Below, in pieces: positions 1 to 8,401 of a stretch of DNA of 64,000 nt. Under the pieces are notes generated by a model. That model did not search any database, was not told the origin of the DNA, and saw only the letters and a program-made list of their open reading frames with translations. The DNA lies in the NCBI GenBank assembly GCA_034414555.1, contig DAOUMA010000008.1, positions 1 through 64,000 on the forward strand. Reading direction: 5' to 3'. This stretch comes from CG2-30-46-19 sp034414555 (GTDB lineage: Bacteria; Chloroflexota; Dehalococcoidia; GIF9; AB-539-J10). The translations under genes were made by a program, and so were the position numbers. Each line of letters begins with the position of its first letter. Position 1 is the first letter of the stretch.

Positions 1-75
1 GCATTCACCTCGGTCAAACTCTCCTGGGGTACCCTTTCGTTCAGACCTCCCTCTCCTGGCTGCTACCATATAGTT

Positions 76-564
76 GTGGATAACACTCACTCAACACTAA
101 CATCAAAGGATGTAACTCTTAAGGCGTACTGGGTGTCGCGGGAATGGTCCGCCCGCCAATCGCTTCGAGAAGCTACAAGCCGTCTTAGCTGGACAGAAGC
201 ATGGCGATTGTTTGCACAGTCCGAATCGGATCTCGAAAATGGGAAATTATCAAACTCCTGCGATAACATGCGAAAGGCCTTAGTGGTCTTGTGGCTCAAC
301 GTTTGTGAAGCTTTATCAAAAAAGCCCATACTCTTAGATGCTGGCAAGTCGCCAGACATTGGAGCGCTGAAGGAAAAACTTCGCCCTTACGCTCCTGAGT
401 ATGCGATAGGACAATTAAGCCAGATATGGTCGATGGCGTCCGAGCTAGCCCACGTTGAGAAGCGGGGAGGCAAAGAGCCGCCCTTAAATGAGGTGATTTA
501 TGCGTTTCGACTAGTATGCTCGTCAGCAGCATTCCTTGTTTCCCTTGTCCCACCTTCGAAGTAG
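76..564 (+). CDS. Hypothetical protein, possibly alpha-helical HEPN/DUF4145-like
   Basis: An ORF of 162 codons from a GTG at 76 with no Shine-Dalgarno sequence. The frame stays open to base 1 of the window, so the real start may lie off the left edge and the gene may be longer. The protein looks wholly alpha-helical, with a central stretch (about residues 50-90) of the kind seen in helical DUF4145/HEPN-like proteins. I do not recognise a definite family, and that comparison is only an impression. It lies between the window edge and a tRNA-Val 3' fragment at 719-765, so it could be the last gene of an element integrated in a tRNA-Val gene. No enzymatic motif is visible. Confidence 0.5.
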   Translation: MDNTHSTLTSKDVTLKAYWVSREWSARQSLREATSRLSWTEAWRLFAQSESDLENGKLSNSCDNMRKALVVLWLNVCEALSKKPILLDAGKSPDIGALKEKLRPYAPEYAIGQLSQIWSMASELAHVEKRGGKEPPLNEVIYAFRLVCSSAAFLVSLVPPSK

Positions 565-574
565 CCTTCATGAG

Positions 575-680
575 GTGGTTCTCTACTGAACAATTGTCCA
601 TTTTGTGCAGGTGGCAAATTGGGAACAAAAGGCATAGGCAAGATATGTTGACCACCGGGCATTGAGGCGGTATAATCATT
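575..680 (-). pseudogene. Very degraded transposase remnant
   Basis: The minus-strand translation contains the string NISCLCLLF, followed by weak similarity to the better-preserved transposase C-terminal fragments at 6236-6450 and 8060-8210 (compare SISSLCLLRF there). At DNA level the shared core is a GTGCAGG...AAAGGCATAGG block. No open frame of useful length survives. It is recognised only by resemblance to the two other copies in this window. Confidence 0.3.
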
Positions 681-718
681 TGCTGAAAGGAGGCAAGCGG
701 TCTCCGGCTTTTCTACAG

Positions 719-765
719 CCTGTCTTACACACAGGAGGTCAGTGGTTCAAGCCCACTACCGCCCA
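719..765 (+). other. 3' half of a tRNA-Val(UAC) gene; probable attachment-site remnant
   Basis: The segment folds as the 3' two-thirds of a tRNA. It has a perfect 5-bp anticodon stem (CCTGT 719-723, ACAGG 731-735) with loop CTTACAC, giving anticodon UAC; a variable loop AGGTC; a perfect T arm (AGTGG, TTCAAGC, CCACT); then acceptor strand ACCGCCC (758-764) and discriminator A765. No CCA is encoded. The matching 5' acceptor GGGCGGT and D arm are absent upstream, so this is not a functional tRNA gene. Such 3' fragments are what site-specific integrases leave at the distal end of an element inserted in a tRNA gene. The intact tRNA would be expected beyond the left edge. Confidence 0.7.
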
Positions 766-940
766 CTTTCCATAACAAGTAACTTTTCATTGGTTTGTGC
801 AGTGCCAATTTATTTTCCGACCGGGCATGAACCGACTGGTAAACAAAAATGACCTTCGTTCAGTCGCCTTGCATTCAACAAAAAAGCCACAAAGCGGATT
901 TCGCGAACTAATGTCTCAACATCACGTCTGAGGCTGAATA

Positions 941-949
941 TGCTACAAT
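941..949 (+). promoter_or_regulatory. Extended -10 promoter of the first panE-like gene
   Basis: TG-C-TACAAT, an extended -10 element with no convincing -35 box. It is conserved unchanged in the second copy (8360-8368). The upstream ATG at 948 overlaps this -10, so it cannot be in the transcript and the ATG at 984 must be the start. Confidence 0.55.
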
Positions 950-983
950 GTGTGTAATTGTAGTTAGAAAAGGGGGCACTATT

Positions 984-1985
984 ATGAAGATAGCTGTTAT
1001 CGGTGCGGGAGCTATTGGAAGTGTAATTGGTGGTCTTTTATCTAAAGCTGGAGAAGATGTCACTCTGATAGGTCGGAAACCTCATGTTGATGCAATAAAC
1101 CAGAACGGGTTAATCCTTGATGGAGAATCTGGGGAAACGGTAATTCAGGTTAAAGCTGCAGAAAATCTTGATTTTAAACCGGATTTAGCCTTGTTAACCG
1201 TAAAAACTCAGGATGTTGAATCTTCGGTCAGGAATGTGCAGCTGTTTCTATCTGGCGCTCTGGTAGTTACTATGCAAAACGGGGTCCAGAGTGATGACAT
1301 AGTAGCCGGGCTTTTGGGAAAAGAAAATATCATCAGCAGCGTTGTCACATTTAACGGTGAATTCCTTGAACCGGGTAAAGCATTATACTCTAGCCTATTA
1401 AACAAAACAGTCCTTCTGATAGGAGAACCCTTTGGCGCCAAGGGAAACCGATTACAAAGTCTTTCAGCGTTGTTCAATAGAGCATTACCCACGGATATAA
1501 GTGAGGATATTCGTGGAGCGCACTGGACCAAGCTCCTCTGGAATCTAATTACTGCTGTCCCAGCAGTGACAGGCTTATCATATCAAGAAGGTAATCATTA
1601 CCCCCAAATTAGAGAATTAAACATCAACCTGATGAAAGAAGGTTTAGAGGTCATCAAACTAGCTGGAATCAAAACAGCGCCCGTCCCTGGCTTTCCGCTT
1701 TCCTTGATGGAAACAATGGCTAAAATGCCACTGCCAGAGTCCTCATCTATGATGAAGAATATCATCGAGTCTATAGGTGAGCTACCTGTTTTAGGTTCTA
1801 TCCTGCAGAGCATAAAGAGAGGAAAAAGCACGGAAGTTGATTATATGAATGGTGAAATCGTGAACTTAGGAAAGAAAAAGGGTATTCCAACCCCGGTTAA
1901 TTCTTTGATAGTTGGACTAGTTCATCAAGTGGAGACTACTAGGAAATTCCTGACTGTAGATGAGCTTAATCAAAGACTAAGTTAG
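984..1985 (+). CDS. Ketopantoate reductase-family protein (copy 1)
   Basis: 333 residues, close to the usual PanE/ApbA size. The N-terminus MKIAVIGAGAIGSVIGG is a Rossmann GxGxxG NAD(P)-binding motif. The middle has the family's VTMQNG segment, and the C-terminal helical half carries RGKSTEVDYMNGEIV, a conserved PanE substrate-domain region with the NG pair. The family reduces 2-dehydropantoate to pantoate with NADPH in coenzyme A synthesis, but many paralogues act on other 2-keto acids, and two near-identical copies here make a non-housekeeping role possible. The start at 984 is chosen because GAAAAGGGGG precedes it, it matches the start of copy 2, and the earlier ATG lies in the -10 box. 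The gene is single, with no operon partner. Confidence 0.85.
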   Translation: MKIAVIGAGAIGSVIGGLLSKAGEDVTLIGRKPHVDAINQNGLILDGESGETVIQVKAAENLDFKPDLALLTVKTQDVESSVRNVQLFLSGALVVTMQNGVQSDDIVAGLLGKENIISSVVTFNGEFLEPGKALYSSLLNKTVLLIGEPFGAKGNRLQSLSALFNRALPTDISEDIRGAHWTKLLWNLITAVPAVTGLSYQEGNHYPQIRELNINLMKEGLEVIKLAGIKTAPVPGFPLSLMETMAKMPLPESSSMMKNIIESIGELPVLGSILQSIKRGKSTEVDYMNGEIVNLGKKKGIPTPVNSLIVGLVHQVETTRKFLTVDELNQRLS

Positions 1986-2038
1986 AATGCTCCATTTAAA
2001 TAGGTAATTTGATTATATTGCACAATTCTGACTTTTGT

Positions 2039-2554
2039 TCAGCGAACCTGGTTGCGCAATCTAGCGGAGTGTCATCCTACTCCTTCTTGACATCACTTCC
2101 ATCGAGCGTCGTAGCTGCATGTGCGCAGCGTTGACAATTTCGTTACCGGCACCTAAAATTATCTCCTAAGAGTAGAAGCTGAGGGTGTACGTGGCAAACA
2201 AAAAGCACTTCACTACCGAATAGGCGAGGAGGATGGAAGGTCGGGACTGTTAACCAGTATGAAAACCCGGCGTCGTTCTCCAGAGAATGCGCATTCGAGT
2301 AGATAAAGAGACAGTGGTTTTACTGCCAAAGTATACCGCAGGGCACAGGGTTGCTGGGAATGACTAATTTCGAGGTACAGTGTGAAGACTAACAACGAGC
2401 CAAATTTCCAGGCAAATTCGGATTCTGCCTCTGCTGGGGGAGATAACCTTCTGGCGGGGTAAGACCAGGAGCACCACCTATGCTACTTTGGCTGAAAGCC
2501 CCCGCCATCCTAAATTGATTCATCTCTCTGAGTTCTGTGGCCACATGAAACGAC
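2039..2554. other. Intergenic stretch with no recognisable gene
   Basis: About 500 bp without a convincing ORF. The only structure seen is GGCGGGG (2453-2459) facing CCCCGCC (2500-2506) across 40 nt, upstream of the ATPase start. It could be an mRNA leader stem, but I cannot match it to a known riboswitch class. Confidence 0.4.
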
Positions 2555-5065
2555 ATGGGTAATTCATCAAACAGGAAACAAGAACGAACCCAAGATAGGG
2601 GCAGGACACTTCAAGCAAAGGAAGTGCAACCGAATGATTTGCCTCTGGCAGAACTAGAGTCGCGCCTGGGTTCTTCCCCGGAGGGCCTCAGCCAGACCGA
2701 AGCACATCGCCGTCTGGACCAGTATGGCTATAATGAACTCCCCGAGAAGAAAGTCAATCCAGTCCTGAAATTCCTCTCCTATTTTTGGGGGCCCATTCCC
2801 GGGATGATCATAGTGGCAGCAATCCTGTCAGGGGTGCTGCGTCACTGGCCCGACCTCGGCGTTATCCTAGCCTTGTTGGTAATGAACGCCGTCGTGGGCT
2901 TCCGGGAAGAATATCAGGCGGGCAGCGCCATTGCTGCGCTCAAGGAAAAGCTCGCTGTCCAGGCTAATGTCAAGCGAGATGGGAAATGGTCCACGATACC
3001 TGCACGAGAGCTGGTACCGGGTGACATCATCCGTCTCCGGATTGGCAATATCATACCGGCAGATGCCAGGTTACTGAATGGCGATCCTGTGCAGGTAGAC
3101 CAGTCTGCACTTACTGGCGAATCCCTGCCGGTGGAGCACAAGCCAGGTGACGCCGTCTACTCTGGCTCTATCCTGAAGCAGGGCGAAATTGACGCAGTGG
3201 TCTATACCACAGGCAAAAGCACGTATTATGGCAAGACCGCTGAACTGGTCGAGTCTGCCGAAACCCGCAGCCATTTGCAGCGCGCCGTGCTGAAGATCGC
3301 CGACTACCTGCTTATCATCGCCGTGGCCCTGGCCATTTTGATCGTTGGAGTGGCACTTAACCGGCACGACCCGATACTCGTCGTGCTGCAGTTCGCGCTG
3401 GTTTTAACCATTGCCGCCGTTCCCGTGGCCATGCCGGCAGTATTGTCGGTCACCATGGCCTTGGGAGCAAAGGTACTGGCTCTGAAGCAGGCAATCGTTA
3501 CCAAGCTGTCCTCCGTAGAGGAGGTAGCTGGTATTGATGTACTGTGCTCAGACAAGACGGGCACCTTAACCCAGAGCAAATTGACTCCGGGAGACCCTTT
3601 CACCGTAGGGGATATTAGCCCAGAGCGGGTAATCCTAGCTGCGGCCCTAGCTTCCCGCGCCGAGGACCAGGACCCCATTGACTTAGCCGTGCTCGGCGGC
3701 GTGAAGGACAGCAAACAACTTGATTCTTACCACGTGACCCACTTTCAGCCTTTCGATCCCGTTCACAAACGTACGGAAGCCGCGGTAAAGGGACGAGACG
3801 GGCACGATTTCAAGGTAACCAAAGGCGCCCCCCAGGTCATTCTGGCGCTTGACGCCAACGCGACTGAAATACAATCTCAGGTTGATAAAGCGGTGAACGA
3901 ATTCGCCACCCGCGGCTTTCGTTCCCTGGGGGTGGCTCAGACCGACGGGAAAAATAAGTGGCACTTTCTGGGCATAATCCCCCTCTATGACCCGTTGCGG
4001 GAAGATTCCAAGGCCACCATTGAGGCCGCAAGAGAGATGGGGCTCAAAGTGAAGATGGTCACCGGGGACCAGGTCGCCATTGGCAAGGAGATCGCACGCC
4101 AGCTGGACCTGGGCACAAACATCATGGATGCCAATATCTTTGGCGATACCAAGTACCATGAGACCGGCCGGCTGGCAGACACTATTGAGCAGGCCGATGG
4201 CTTTGCCCAGGTCTTCCCCGAGCACAAGTATCACATAGTCGATGTGTTGCAGCAACGGGGCCACATCGTGGGCATGACTGGCGATGGGGTAAATGACGCG
4301 CCGGCGCTGAAAAAGGCTGACGCCGGCATTGCTGTCTCTGGCGCCACCGATGCAGCCCGGGCAGCGGCTGATATTGTGCTGATGCTCCCAGGCCTCTCCG
4401 TAATCATTGACGCTATCAAGGAGAGCCGTAAAATCTTTCAGCGTATGATCAATTACGCCATTTATCGGATTGCTGAGACAGTTGCTCTGTTAGCATTCCT
4501 AACGCTGGCTATCCTCTTCTTCAAGATGTATCCAGTAACTGCGATCATGATAGTCTTGTTGGCGATTTTGAACGACGGTGCTATCCTGTCTATTGCCTAT
4601 GACAATGTTCGCCACCCTAACGAGCCCCAAAGGTGGAACATGCATATGGTGCTGGGCATAGCTACGGTGCTGGGTGCATTTGCAACGCTTCGGTCCTTTG
4701 GTATTTTATACTTGGGTGATACCGTATTCCACCTCAGCAATGACACACTTCAAACGCTGGTATATCTGAACCTCTCAGTGGGAGGACATCTCACCCTCTT
4801 TGTCGCTCGTACCCGTGGCCCATTCTGGTCCATCAGGCCTGCGCCGATCCTGCTGATTGCAGTGGTGGGTACACAACTTGCAGCCACGCTTATCGCCGTC
4901 CACGGACTGCTCATGGCCCCCTTAGGCTGGACTTTGGCAGGGCTCGTCTGGGGTTACTGTCTGGTCTTGTTCCTTATTCAAGATCGAGTGAAACTTCTGG
5001 GGTATAGAATCTTAAGTGAGCAACATACCGGGTTCTTGGTAAAGGAAGCCAAGAAGAGCATCTAG
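2555..5065 (+). CDS. P-type ATPase, plasma-membrane H+-ATPase type (P3A)
   Basis: 836 residues, the usual length for bacterial and archaeal P3A proton pumps. In order: an N-terminal cation-ATPase domain (about 25-95, with YGYNELPEKK); first membrane pairs; actuator motif LTGES near residue 186; membrane helices around 250-300 with the PVAMPAVL segment; phosphorylation motif DKTGTLT with the acceptor aspartate at residue 333; nucleotide domain; hinge motif GDGVNDAP near 577; and a C-terminal block of six helices. The family couples ATP hydrolysis to H+ export. The predicted substrate is inferred from overall resemblance to plasma-membrane proton-efflux ATPases. An in-frame TGA lies three codons upstream of ATG 2555, so this is the first possible start. 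It has no Shine-Dalgarno sequence. The gene stands alone. Confidence 0.88.
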   Translation: MGNSSNRKQERTQDRGRTLQAKEVQPNDLPLAELESRLGSSPEGLSQTEAHRRLDQYGYNELPEKKVNPVLKFLSYFWGPIPGMIIVAAILSGVLRHWPDLGVILALLVMNAVVGFREEYQAGSAIAALKEKLAVQANVKRDGKWSTIPARELVPGDIIRLRIGNIIPADARLLNGDPVQVDQSALTGESLPVEHKPGDAVYSGSILKQGEIDAVVYTTGKSTYYGKTAELVESAETRSHLQRAVLKIADYLLIIAVALAILIVGVALNRHDPILVVLQFALVLTIAAVPVAMPAVLSVTMALGAKVLALKQAIVTKLSSVEEVAGIDVLCSDKTGTLTQSKLTPGDPFTVGDISPERVILAAALASRAEDQDPIDLAVLGGVKDSKQLDSYHVTHFQPFDPVHKRTEAAVKGRDGHDFKVTKGAPQVILALDANATEIQSQVDKAVNEFATRGFRSLGVAQTDGKNKWHFLGIIPLYDPLREDSKATIEAAREMGLKVKMVTGDQVAIGKEIARQLDLGTNIMDANIFGDTKYHETGRLADTIEQADGFAQVFPEHKYHIVDVLQQRGHIVGMTGDGVNDAPALKKADAGIAVSGATDAARAAADIVLMLPGLSVIIDAIKESRKIFQRMINYAIYRIAETVALLAFLTLAILFFKMYPVTAIMIVLLAILNDGAILSIAYDNVRHPNEPQRWNMHMVLGIATVLGAFATLRSFGILYLGDTVFHLSNDTLQTLVYLNLSVGGHLTLFVARTRGPFWSIRPAPILLIAVVGTQLAATLIAVHGLLMAPLGWTLAGLVWGYCLVLFLIQDRVKLLGYRILSEQHTGFLVKEAKKSI

Positions 5066-5174
5066 GGGTAATGCCATGGTGATATTCAAATCGCTACAGT
5101 GAAAACGAAAGATGGCAAAAATTAACACTCGACGATCATCTTCCTAGATTAGTACGAATCTCGCCCATCGTCAT

Positions 5175-5930
5175 CTAACCCTTCTTTCTAGCCAGCTTAT
5201 TAAGAGCCTCCTTCGCTACCAAGGGCACCTCTATTGCTGGCTCGATATCCTCGAGCGCGGCCAATACCGGCTGCAACACGTCCCTAGGGTCAGATCCCCC
5301 TCGGGCCAAGTCGTGGAATACATGGTGTGCACCCTCCCGTAGCCAGATCGAATCTGAGTCCTTGATTAAAGCCTTTAGTAAAGGAGCCAAAGCCTCCTTT
5401 CCTATAGTGATTAATGCCTCGGCTGCCAGCCAGCGGACATCAAACATTTCATCTTCCAGCGCTCTGACCAGTGCCAGCGTTGCTGTTGGATTACCTATCT
5501 GACCAATAGCCTTGGCTGCTTCCCAGCGTACCAATTCCTTCTTGCTTGCCAATGCTTCAACCAATGGATCTACAGATGGCTTGCCGATAGCTACCAAGGA
5601 TTTACGCGCTCGCACCCGCACTATCCCGTTTTTACTGCCCAGCTCAGCAACGAGGGCACTTATAATCGCCTTATTGACATGCCTGCTCCATGGTATATTA
5701 ATCTGACCGAGTGCCTTGGCCGCTTCCAAGCATACCCATTCTTTCTTATTTGCCAGTGCTTTGACCAAGGAGCCCACAGCCGGTTCCCCAATAGCCACCA
5801 GGGACTGCCGCGCTTGCACACGTACCCCCCCATCTTTACTACCCAAGTCAGCAATTAACGAGCTAATCGTCTCTGTGTCGACCTTGTTACTGCGGAACGG
5901 ATTATCTGGATTTACACGATTCTCTGTCAT
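5175..5930 (-). CDS. HEAT-repeat (PBS lyase-like) protein
   Basis: 251 residues made almost wholly of tandem helical HEAT repeats of about 31 residues. The unit VRxxARxSLVAIGxPAVxxLVxAL recurs at least four times, alternating with WEAAKALGQI-type helices. Two of the repeats are near-copies (SLVAIGEPAVGSLV and SLVAIGKPSVDPLV), suggesting recent internal duplication. Such proteins are protein-interaction scaffolds, and no catalytic residue is visible. The start ATG at 5930 follows AAGGGAATT. No signal peptide or membrane helix is present, so it is probably cytoplasmic. Its partner cannot be guessed from the neighbours. Confidence 0.75.
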   Translation of the reverse strand: MTENRVNPDNPFRSNKVDTETISSLIADLGSKDGGVRVQARQSLVAIGEPAVGSLVKALANKKEWVCLEAAKALGQINIPWSRHVNKAIISALVAELGSKNGIVRVRARKSLVAIGKPSVDPLVEALASKKELVRWEAAKAIGQIGNPTATLALVRALEDEMFDVRWLAAEALITIGKEALAPLLKALIKDSDSIWLREGAHHVFHDLARGGSDPRDVLQPVLAALEDIEPAIEVPLVAKEALNKLARKKG

Positions 5931-6013
5931 AATTCCCTTCTTAATTTACTTGAGAATACTATGCGTCGTCAAAGCAGAGGACACAAGTTGACGGCTGCTG
6001 GAGATAGGCAAGT

Positions 6014-6220
6014 TCACAGGAACCTCTTATATGATGATTTGATTAGTCTGCCTGTGGCCTTCTGGTAAACTGTCTCAATAAGAAAGGCAGCACCAACCAT
6101 AGCCGCCAGTACCCACAGCTCTTTCAGCGATGTCATGGCCCTCTGTACCATCAATATTTGGTAGCATATCAAAGAGCTGACATCTCCCGAGATTTTCTCC
6201 TGACACCCTCCTTGACTCAT
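6014..6220 (-). CDS. Small hypothetical protein with one membrane helix
   Basis: 68 codons with an AGAGG ribosome site 8 nt before the ATG. One hydrophobic stretch (ELWVLAAMVGAAFLIETVY, about residues 34-52) could be a membrane helix, followed by a basic tail. I recognise no family. It lies between a transposase fragment and the HEAT-repeat gene, so it could also be a remnant. Confidence 0.35.
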   Translation of the reverse strand: MSQGGCQEKISGDVSSLICYQILMVQRAMTSLKELWVLAAMVGAAFLIETVYQKATGRLIKSSYKRFL

Positions 6221-6235
6221 AATGTACTTGCCTCT

Positions 6236-6450
6236 TTAGAGCTTATCAACATGTGCTGGCTGACCACATAGTAACACCGGGCTACGGATTTTAGTAACTT
6301 CTTTTTCAATATATACTCTGGGAGCAAGATAGTCAAAGGATTGGCGCGGACGATTGAAGTTATATTCAATAACACTCAACAATTCATCGAAATGTGCAGG
6401 CAGGGAATTAAACCGCAAAAGGCATAGGGAAGATATGCTGACCGCCTCTA
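6236..6450 (-). pseudogene. Transposase (integrase-core) C-terminal fragment, copy A
   Basis: The minus-strand frame reads LLSVIEYNFNRPRQSFDYL and then APRVYIEKEVTKI. This matches the end of the DDE integrase core of IS481/IS3-type transposases, whose usual form is YNxxRPHxSLxYLTP. Everything upstream of the last 60 or so residues is missing, and no terminal inverted repeats were seen. The same fragment recurs at 8060-8210, and a third, more decayed one lies near 575-680. Confidence 0.6.
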
Positions 6451-6775
6451 GTGAACTGGTTATACAACAATAGTTATATCAAGGTGCCGTCGGGCCATCG
6501 AAGGCAATAGTGACCTTCCAGTTCGGCCTGGCCATCTCACTGGGAAGCGGGCGGCCTATCGGTTCTCGAAGCGCCTGCCGCCGTATCGCCGTTAGAAGGT
6601 TAACAATTACTCAAATTGTTCAGTGTCCCTGGTGCTGATTTTAACAGATTGACAAAAATCGAGGTGGGACATAATATTTTGCCAAGGTCGGTTTGTCCGA
6701 AAGCGACTGAAGCAATACACCGGTCAATAAAGAGACCTAAACACATGCAGAAGATAGAAAGGGAGGTTTTAAAAG
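6451..6775. other. Intergenic stretch; only the oxidase promoter is recognisable
   Basis: No ORF of substance was recognised between the transposase remnant and the oxidase gene, apart from the promoter listed separately at 6649-6677. Confidence 0.4.
6649..6677 (+). promoter_or_regulatory. Sigma-70 promoter of the FAD oxidase gene
   Basis: TTGACA at 6649-6654 and TAATAT at 6672-6677, separated by exactly 17 nt. Transcription would begin near 6684, leaving about 90 nt of leader before the ATG at 6776. Confidence 0.65.
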
Positions 6776-8026
6776 ATGGCGACGAAAAACGAAGTTATCA
6801 TCGTGGGGGCAGGTGTCAGTGGATGTTCCATAGCCTATCATTTAGCCAGGCGCGGCATCACTTCACAGATAATTGAAAGAGAAAGCATTGCCAATAGGGC
6901 TTCAGGAAAGGCCTGGGCCATCTGGGAATATCCTCCTTCGGTTTGCCTGACATTAAGTTTGGTATCCACTGAGAGCGTGATTCCAATGCTAACCGGTGTG
7001 GAATTTGAGGACCTAAGGGCTCAAATGCTTGAAGAAAGGCAGAGCATGATTGACCTTCACTGGATTGGTTACCACAGGCTACCGGAAGCTATCCTTGAAT
7101 TGCAGGAAAGAGGGGGAATCGATGTGAAGTATCGCGAGTTTCCCTTCTTTCGGATTGCCTTATCGGAAGAGGTAGCGAAGCTGTACCAGGAAAGTCTATC
7201 CGCCATTAGAAGCGCCGGCTATGAGGAGGGAGGAGATTGGCTGGAGCCGGATGAGCTAAAAACCATCTTCCTGAACATAAATCCGCAAATTAAGGGAGGC
7301 ATGTGGTTTCCTGTTTTTAAAGTTGAGCCTTATAAATACACACTTTGTCTGGCACAAGCTGCTGAGAAAATGGGCTGTACTATCCGCAGTGGTGAGGTGG
7401 TGGGGTTTAACAGTAAAGGTACAAGAGTCACTTCGGTTGTCCTGGCTAGCGGAGCTAAGGTTGAGGCTGATGAAATAGTCCTGGCCACGGGTCCGTGGAC
7501 TGGCCAATCAACCTCATGGCTCGGCAACGAATTGCCCGTCGAAGTACACAAAGAACAATGTGTAAGAGTCGAGTTGCCTCGCCCGTTCCCTCCTTACGGC
7601 ATCTGGACGACGAAGGGGGCGATTATTCCCGAGTATGACAATAAGGTTGTTATCCTGCACAGTTTTGAGGGATGGCCTGACTTGGTAACAAATTTTGACA
7701 GTTCACTGACTGAACAGAGCAGGCTTTCGGCGATAGAAATGGCAACAAATCTGTTCCCTGGGATAGAAAAGGGTACTGTAGTCGAGCACAGGGGTGACTT
7801 GGAGTGCTGGGCTCCCGGCATGGAAATGCAAGCCGTACTGGGTCGCCATCCCGAATGGGACAACGTCTATGTGGCTAGCAGATTCAATACTTTTGGATTC
7901 GCTCTGAGCCTGGCTGCTGGGCAGCTCATGGCTGAACTCATCGCCAGAGGTGGTCAAGCTCCTTATAGGGTAAAAAAGTTACTCGAGGCTTTATCCCCGG
8001 TGGAACTTAAGGCAGGTAAGGGCTAA
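6776..8026 (+). CDS. FAD-dependent oxidoreductase, D-amino-acid oxidase (DAO) family
   Basis: 416 residues. The N-terminus has the dinucleotide-binding motif VGAGVSGCSIAYHLARRG with the trailing acidic residue of a FAD site (IIERE, about residues 33-37). The middle is a substrate domain; VLATGPWTG near 238 is the second FAD contact; the C-terminus has the FGFALSLAAGQLMAELI helix of DAO and sarcosine/glycine oxidase-like enzymes. The family oxidises amines or amino acids, giving an imine and reduced FAD; the substrate cannot be told here. GGGAGG lies 9 nt before the ATG. It sits between the two panE-like cassettes, each of which encodes an enzyme that could act on the resulting 2-keto acid; that link is my inference. 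Confidence 0.85.
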   Translation: MATKNEVIIVGAGVSGCSIAYHLARRGITSQIIERESIANRASGKAWAIWEYPPSVCLTLSLVSTESVIPMLTGVEFEDLRAQMLEERQSMIDLHWIGYHRLPEAILELQERGGIDVKYREFPFFRIALSEEVAKLYQESLSAIRSAGYEEGGDWLEPDELKTIFLNINPQIKGGMWFPVFKVEPYKYTLCLAQAAEKMGCTIRSGEVVGFNSKGTRVTSVVLASGAKVEADEIVLATGPWTGQSTSWLGNELPVEVHKEQCVRVELPRPFPPYGIWTTKGAIIPEYDNKVVILHSFEGWPDLVTNFDSSLTEQSRLSAIEMATNLFPGIEKGTVVEHRGDLECWAPGMEMQAVLGRHPEWDNVYVASRFNTFGFALSLAAGQLMAELIARGGQAPYRVKKLLEALSPVELKAGKG

Positions 8027-8059
8027 GAGCTATTCCTCTAAAACTCGCTCTTCCCCGAT

Positions 8060-8210
8060 GTTGCCTGACCCTTATGCTGGCTGACCACATAGGTAACACC
8101 GGGCCACGGATTTTAGTAACTTCTTTTTCAATATATACTCTGGGAGCAAGATAGTCAAAGGATTGGTGCGGACGATTGAAGTTATACTCAATAACATTCA
8201 ACAACTCATC
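8060..8210 (-). pseudogene. Transposase (integrase-core) C-terminal fragment, copy B
   Basis: Near-identical at DNA level to the 6240-6400 fragment, reading NVIEYNFNRPHQSFDYLAP and then RVYIEKEVTKIRGP. The homology stops where the second panE-like repeat begins (8211), so the remnant directly abuts that repeat's left edge. Confidence 0.6.
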
Positions 8211-8359
8211 GGTTTGTGCAGTGCCAATTTATTCCCCGACAGGGTATGAACCGACCGGTAAACAAATCTGACTTTCGTTCAGTCGCCTTGCATTCAACAA
8301 AAAAGCCACAAAGCGGATTTCGCGAACCAATGTCTCGACATCACGTCTGAGGCTGAATA

Positions 8360-8368
8360 TGCTACAAT
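8360..8368 (+). promoter_or_regulatory. Extended -10 promoter of the second panE-like gene
   Basis: TG-C-TACAAT identical to the copy at 941-949. The start codon at 8402 is 33 nt downstream. Confidence 0.55.
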
Positions 8369-8401
8369 GTGTGTAATTGTAGTTAGAAAAGGGGCGCAAT
8401 T

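Larger units (their letters stand above)
792..2038 (+). repeat. Long direct repeat, copy 1 (panE-like cassette)
   Basis: About 1,247 bp that recurs at 8211-9456. Similarity starts at GGTTTGTGCAGTGCC (192 bp before the start codon), runs through promoter, ribosome site and the whole gene, and ends at GACTTTTGT, 53 bp after the stop codon. Beyond both edges the two copies diverge abruptly. Most differences inside are single-base changes. Confidence 0.85.

Noticed and set aside
74..82. TGTGGATAA, a perfect DnaA-box sequence
   Set aside because: Single copy at the start of an ORF, far from dnaA and without neighbours; chance is sufficient.
948..983. Upstream ATG giving a 345-residue panE-like protein
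   Set aside because: The ATG overlaps the -10 box, and the duplicate gene has no such extension.
2453..2506. GGCGGGG/CCCCGCC stem before the P-type ATPase as a riboswitch
   Set aside because: Only one 7-bp stem with a 40-nt loop; no match to a known metal or dinucleotide riboswitch core.
3683..4264. Long minus-strand ORF (193 codons) inside the ATPase gene
   Set aside because: Antisense shadow of a clearly coding, motif-rich gene; its translation resembles no family.
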